DNA from: Lacrimispora saccharolytica
GTDB taxonomy: Bacteria > Bacillota > Clostridia > Lachnospirales > Lachnospiraceae
Direction of reading: 5' to 3'
Assembly: GCA_021531795.1 (NCBI GenBank)
Contig: JADYUL010000004.1
Span: 1-64,000, forward strand
Length of the DNA: 64,000 nt
The notes beneath the pieces were generated by a model that saw nothing but the letters and a program-made list of their open reading frames with translations, searched no databases and had not been told where the DNA came from. Positions within the stretch are counted from its first letter, which is position 1. Each line of letters begins with the position of its first letter. This document shows, one piece after another, positions 61,861 through 64,000 of this stretch. Position numbers and translations under genes: made by a program.

Positions 61861-61900
61861 CAAAAAAAAAGAGCGATTGACACTACATCACTCGCTCTTT
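61861..61900 (-). terminator. Terminator of htpG
   Basis: On the minus strand AAAGAGCGA/TCGCTCTTT (61900-61892 and 61876-61868) with a 15-nt loop and a continuing run of T. It lies 13 nt after the htpG stop codon. Confidence 0.88.
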
Positions 61901-61912
61901 CTCATACTTTAT

Positions 61913-63979
61913 TTATTCTGCAAGCATAGACAGAAGTTCGTTGCTTCTCTGGATAAATCTGCTCATTTCCTCTGCTTCAAGCGGTGCATGCTGAAGTCTT
62001 GCAAGGTCGTAGAGCTGCTCGCATATGAGCTGCTCATTCTTGCCGCTGCCCTCCATCATGCGCTTTACAAGAGGATGGTTGTAATTGAGAACCAGGGTCT
62101 CACCCTCTCTCTCCATACCGCCCATGTCACCCATACCGTACATCTTCATCATATCCTGCATACGGCGGCTCTCCTCAGAGAGTGTGATCATGGATGCAAC
62201 CTTCTTGTTCTTAAGCTTCTCAAGCTTGATTGCAATCTTGTCCTTCTTTATTGCCTTCTTGAATACCTTGCTGATATTCTCTGTAGCAGCCTCAATCTCC
62301 TCCTGCTCCTTCTTGCTGGTCTTGCCCTTGAAGGTATCGGTTACATCGGCATCGATTCTCATGAATTTGATGCCCTCATTCTTAGCCTCAAGCTGTGAGA
62401 TGAATGGCTGGTCAATGTTGTGGTTTAGGATAACCGCATCCATCTTGGCCTTCTTAAACATCTCTATGTACTGGCTCTGCTGCTTCTCATCGGTCACATA
62501 ATAGATAACCTTCTCCTTCTTCTCATCCTCTGATGCTTCAGCAGACTCAAGGTTCTCTGATTCTGTGCCATCCTCTGCCTGTCCCTCAGCAGCTGCTTCT
62601 GTATCCTCTGCCTTAGTTTCGCCGTCCTCATCCTCTGTATCTATCGGCTTAACCTCCAGGCACTCGGGAAGAGTCATATACTTACCGTCAAGGTTCTTAA
62701 AGAGGATATAATCTGTCATCTTCTCGCAGAACTTGTCATCCTTCAGGCAGCCAAACTTGATAAACGGAGCAATGTCATCCCAGCACTTCTCGTACTCTTC
62801 CTTCTCTGTCTTGCACATGCCAGAGAGCTTGTCTGCTACCTTCTTGGTGATGAAATCGCTGATCTTATTGACAAAGCCGTCATTCTGAAGAGCCGATCTT
62901 GATACATTAAGCGGAAGGTCGGGACAGTCGATCACACCCTTAAGCAGCATCAGGAATTCGGGAATAACCTCTTTGATGTTATCCGCAATGAATACCTGAT
63001 TGTTATATAACTTAATTGTTCCCTCAATAGATTCATACTCGGTATTAATCTTAGGGAAGTAGAGAATACCCTTTAAATTAAACGGATAGTCCATATTCAA
63101 ATGAATCCAGAAAAGAGGCTCTCTGTAATCGTTGAAAACCTTTCTGTAGAATTCAAGATATTCTTCCTTGGTACACTCACTCGGATTCTTGGTCCAGAGA
63201 GGATGTGTATCGTTTAAAAGCTCGGGACGCTTACGTATCTTAAGACGGATCTTCTTATCCTTATCATCCTCCTTGGGAGCTATTGTTTCGACAATCTCGT
63301 CTGTCGGAAGCTCTTCTCCCTGGTCTATGGTCTCTGTCTCATCTGTGTTGGCCTTGCTTAAATATATCTCTACAGGCATGAAGGAACAATACTTCTTAAT
63401 AACCTCTCTTGCCTTGTAGATATTACAGAACTCCAGAACATCTTCATTCAGGAAAAGGGTGATGGTTGTACCAACGCCTTCTCTATCACCATCCCTCATC
63501 GCAAATTCTGTTCCGCCGTCGCATTCCCAGTGAACCGGAGTGGCTCCCTCTTTGTATGACAGTGTGTCGATATGAACCTCATCAGCTACCATGAAGGCTG
63601 AGTAGAAGCCAAGTCCGAAGTGTCCGATGATCTGATCATCGTTTGCCTTGTCCTTATATTTCTCTATGAAATCAGTTGCACCGGAAAAAGCGATCTGATT
63701 AATGTATTCCTCCACCTCATCGGCTGTCATTCCCAGACCGTTATCGATGAACTTAAGTGTCTTGTCCTCAGGATTGCAGATCACCTCAATCTTTGGCTTG
63801 TAATCCTCGGAAAGAGTATATTCTCCCATCATATCAAGCTTCTTAAGCTTTGTGATGGCATCACAACCATTGGAAATCAACTCTCTGTAAAAAATGTCAT
63901 GATCTGAATACATCCACTTCTTAATGATCGGGAATATATTGTCACTACTGATTGAAAGACTACCATGTCTCTCTGCCAT
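61913..63979 (-). CDS. htpG: Molecular chaperone HtpG (Hsp90)
   Basis: HtpG is the bacterial Hsp90, an ATP-dependent cytosolic chaperone dimer. The 688-residue protein has the GHKL ATP site: ELISNGCDAITKL (about 29-41), DNGLGMT (about 77-83) and GHFGLGFYSAFMV (about 118-130), then middle and C-terminal dimerisation domains. Two acidic inserts are notable: about 208-235 (TDETETIDQGEELP) and about 448-492, a Glu/Asp/Ala-rich stretch of some 45 residues. TAGGAGGCG precedes the start. The upstream region runs off the window edge, so its promoter is not seen. Confidence 0.96.
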   Translation of the reverse strand: MAERHGSLSISSDNIFPIIKKWMYSDHDIFYRELISNGCDAITKLKKLDMMGEYTLSEDYKPKIEVICNPEDKTLKFIDNGLGMTADEVEEYINQIAFSGATDFIEKYKDKANDDQIIGHFGLGFYSAFMVADEVHIDTLSYKEGATPVHWECDGGTEFAMRDGDREGVGTTITLFLNEDVLEFCNIYKAREVIKKYCSFMPVEIYLSKANTDETETIDQGEELPTDEIVETIAPKEDDKDKKIRLKIRKRPELLNDTHPLWTKNPSECTKEEYLEFYRKVFNDYREPLFWIHLNMDYPFNLKGILYFPKINTEYESIEGTIKLYNNQVFIADNIKEVIPEFLMLLKGVIDCPDLPLNVSRSALQNDGFVNKISDFITKKVADKLSGMCKTEKEEYEKCWDDIAPFIKFGCLKDDKFCEKMTDYILFKNLDGKYMTLPECLEVKPIDTEDEDGETKAEDTEAAAEGQAEDGTESENLESAEASEDEKKEKVIYYVTDEKQQSQYIEMFKKAKMDAVILNHNIDQPFISQLEAKNEGIKFMRIDADVTDTFKGKTSKKEQEEIEAATENISKVFKKAIKKDKIAIKLEKLKNKKVASMITLSEESRRMQDMMKMYGMGDMGGMEREGETLVLNYNHPLVKRMMEGSGKNEQLICEQLYDLARLQHAPLEAEEMSRFIQRSNELLSMLAE

Positions 63980-64000
63980 ATTTATCGCCTCCTAAAAAAT

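Noticed and set aside
1-64000. CRISPR array, insertion sequence, prophage or toxin-antitoxin system
   Set aside because: No regularly spaced repeats, transposase, integrase or phage genes were recognised.

Overview
The window is a contiguous chromosomal stretch of an anaerobic Firmicute, most likely a butyrate-forming member of the Lachnospiraceae (Coprococcus/Butyrivibrio-like). The basis is a full crotonyl-CoA/butyryl-CoA gene set (thl-crt-hbd-bcd-etfB-etfA) next to ptb-buk, long-form HPF, a tsaB/tsaD/tsaE set, QueH, and several proteins of a kind I associate mainly with Lachnospiraceae. Most genes lie on the minus strand. I see no insertion sequence, prophage or CRISPR array; this is ordinary core chromosome with some unexplained lineage-specific genes.

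Layout. 1-5.8 kb: tRNA-Ser(UGA) with its own promoter and terminator, then a minus-strand operon (5' to 3': YcxB-like, tsaB, rnz, membrane-anchored protein, tsaD, rimI, tsaE, ispD) centred on t6A tRNA modification. 5.84-6.8 kb: back-to-back divergent promoters, an FMN riboswitch and ribU on the plus strand. 6.8-10.8 kb: glpK-tex-small protein. 10.8-18.4 kb: ptb-buk-secA-prfB and three small genes, apparently one long unit. 18.5-19.7 kb: mtnA (plus). 19.7-25.9 kb: thl-crt-hbd-bcd-etfB-etfA. Together these two blocks carry acetyl-CoA to butyrate, with ATP formed at butyrate kinase and electron bifurcation possible at Bcd/Etf.

26-35 kb: hpf, a non-coding region with a dense cluster of DnaA-box-like sequences, then an operon argS-zinc ribbon protein-TPM protein-lepA-hemW-NlpC/P60. 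35-37.3 kb: queH (apparently leaderless) and metY on the plus strand. 37.4-42.9 kb: tetR-purL-alaX operon. 43-45.9 kb: a divergent 747-residue protein with a cyclic-nucleotide-binding-like N-terminus and a small SEC-C protein. 46-49.4 kb: a large PAS/GGDEF/GAF/GGDEF/EAL protein plus a small membrane protein. 49.6-52.4 kb: purB-purA. 52.5-54.9 kb: polar amino-acid ABC transporter. 55-61.8 kb: four tightly coupled genes (large repeat-like protein, actin/Hsp70-like protein, helical-repeat protein, coiled-coil membrane protein) of unknown function, the best candidate here for an undescribed system. 61.9-64 kb: htpG.

Functional assignments come from motifs read in the translations; promoters, terminators and operators were found by eye and are predictions.
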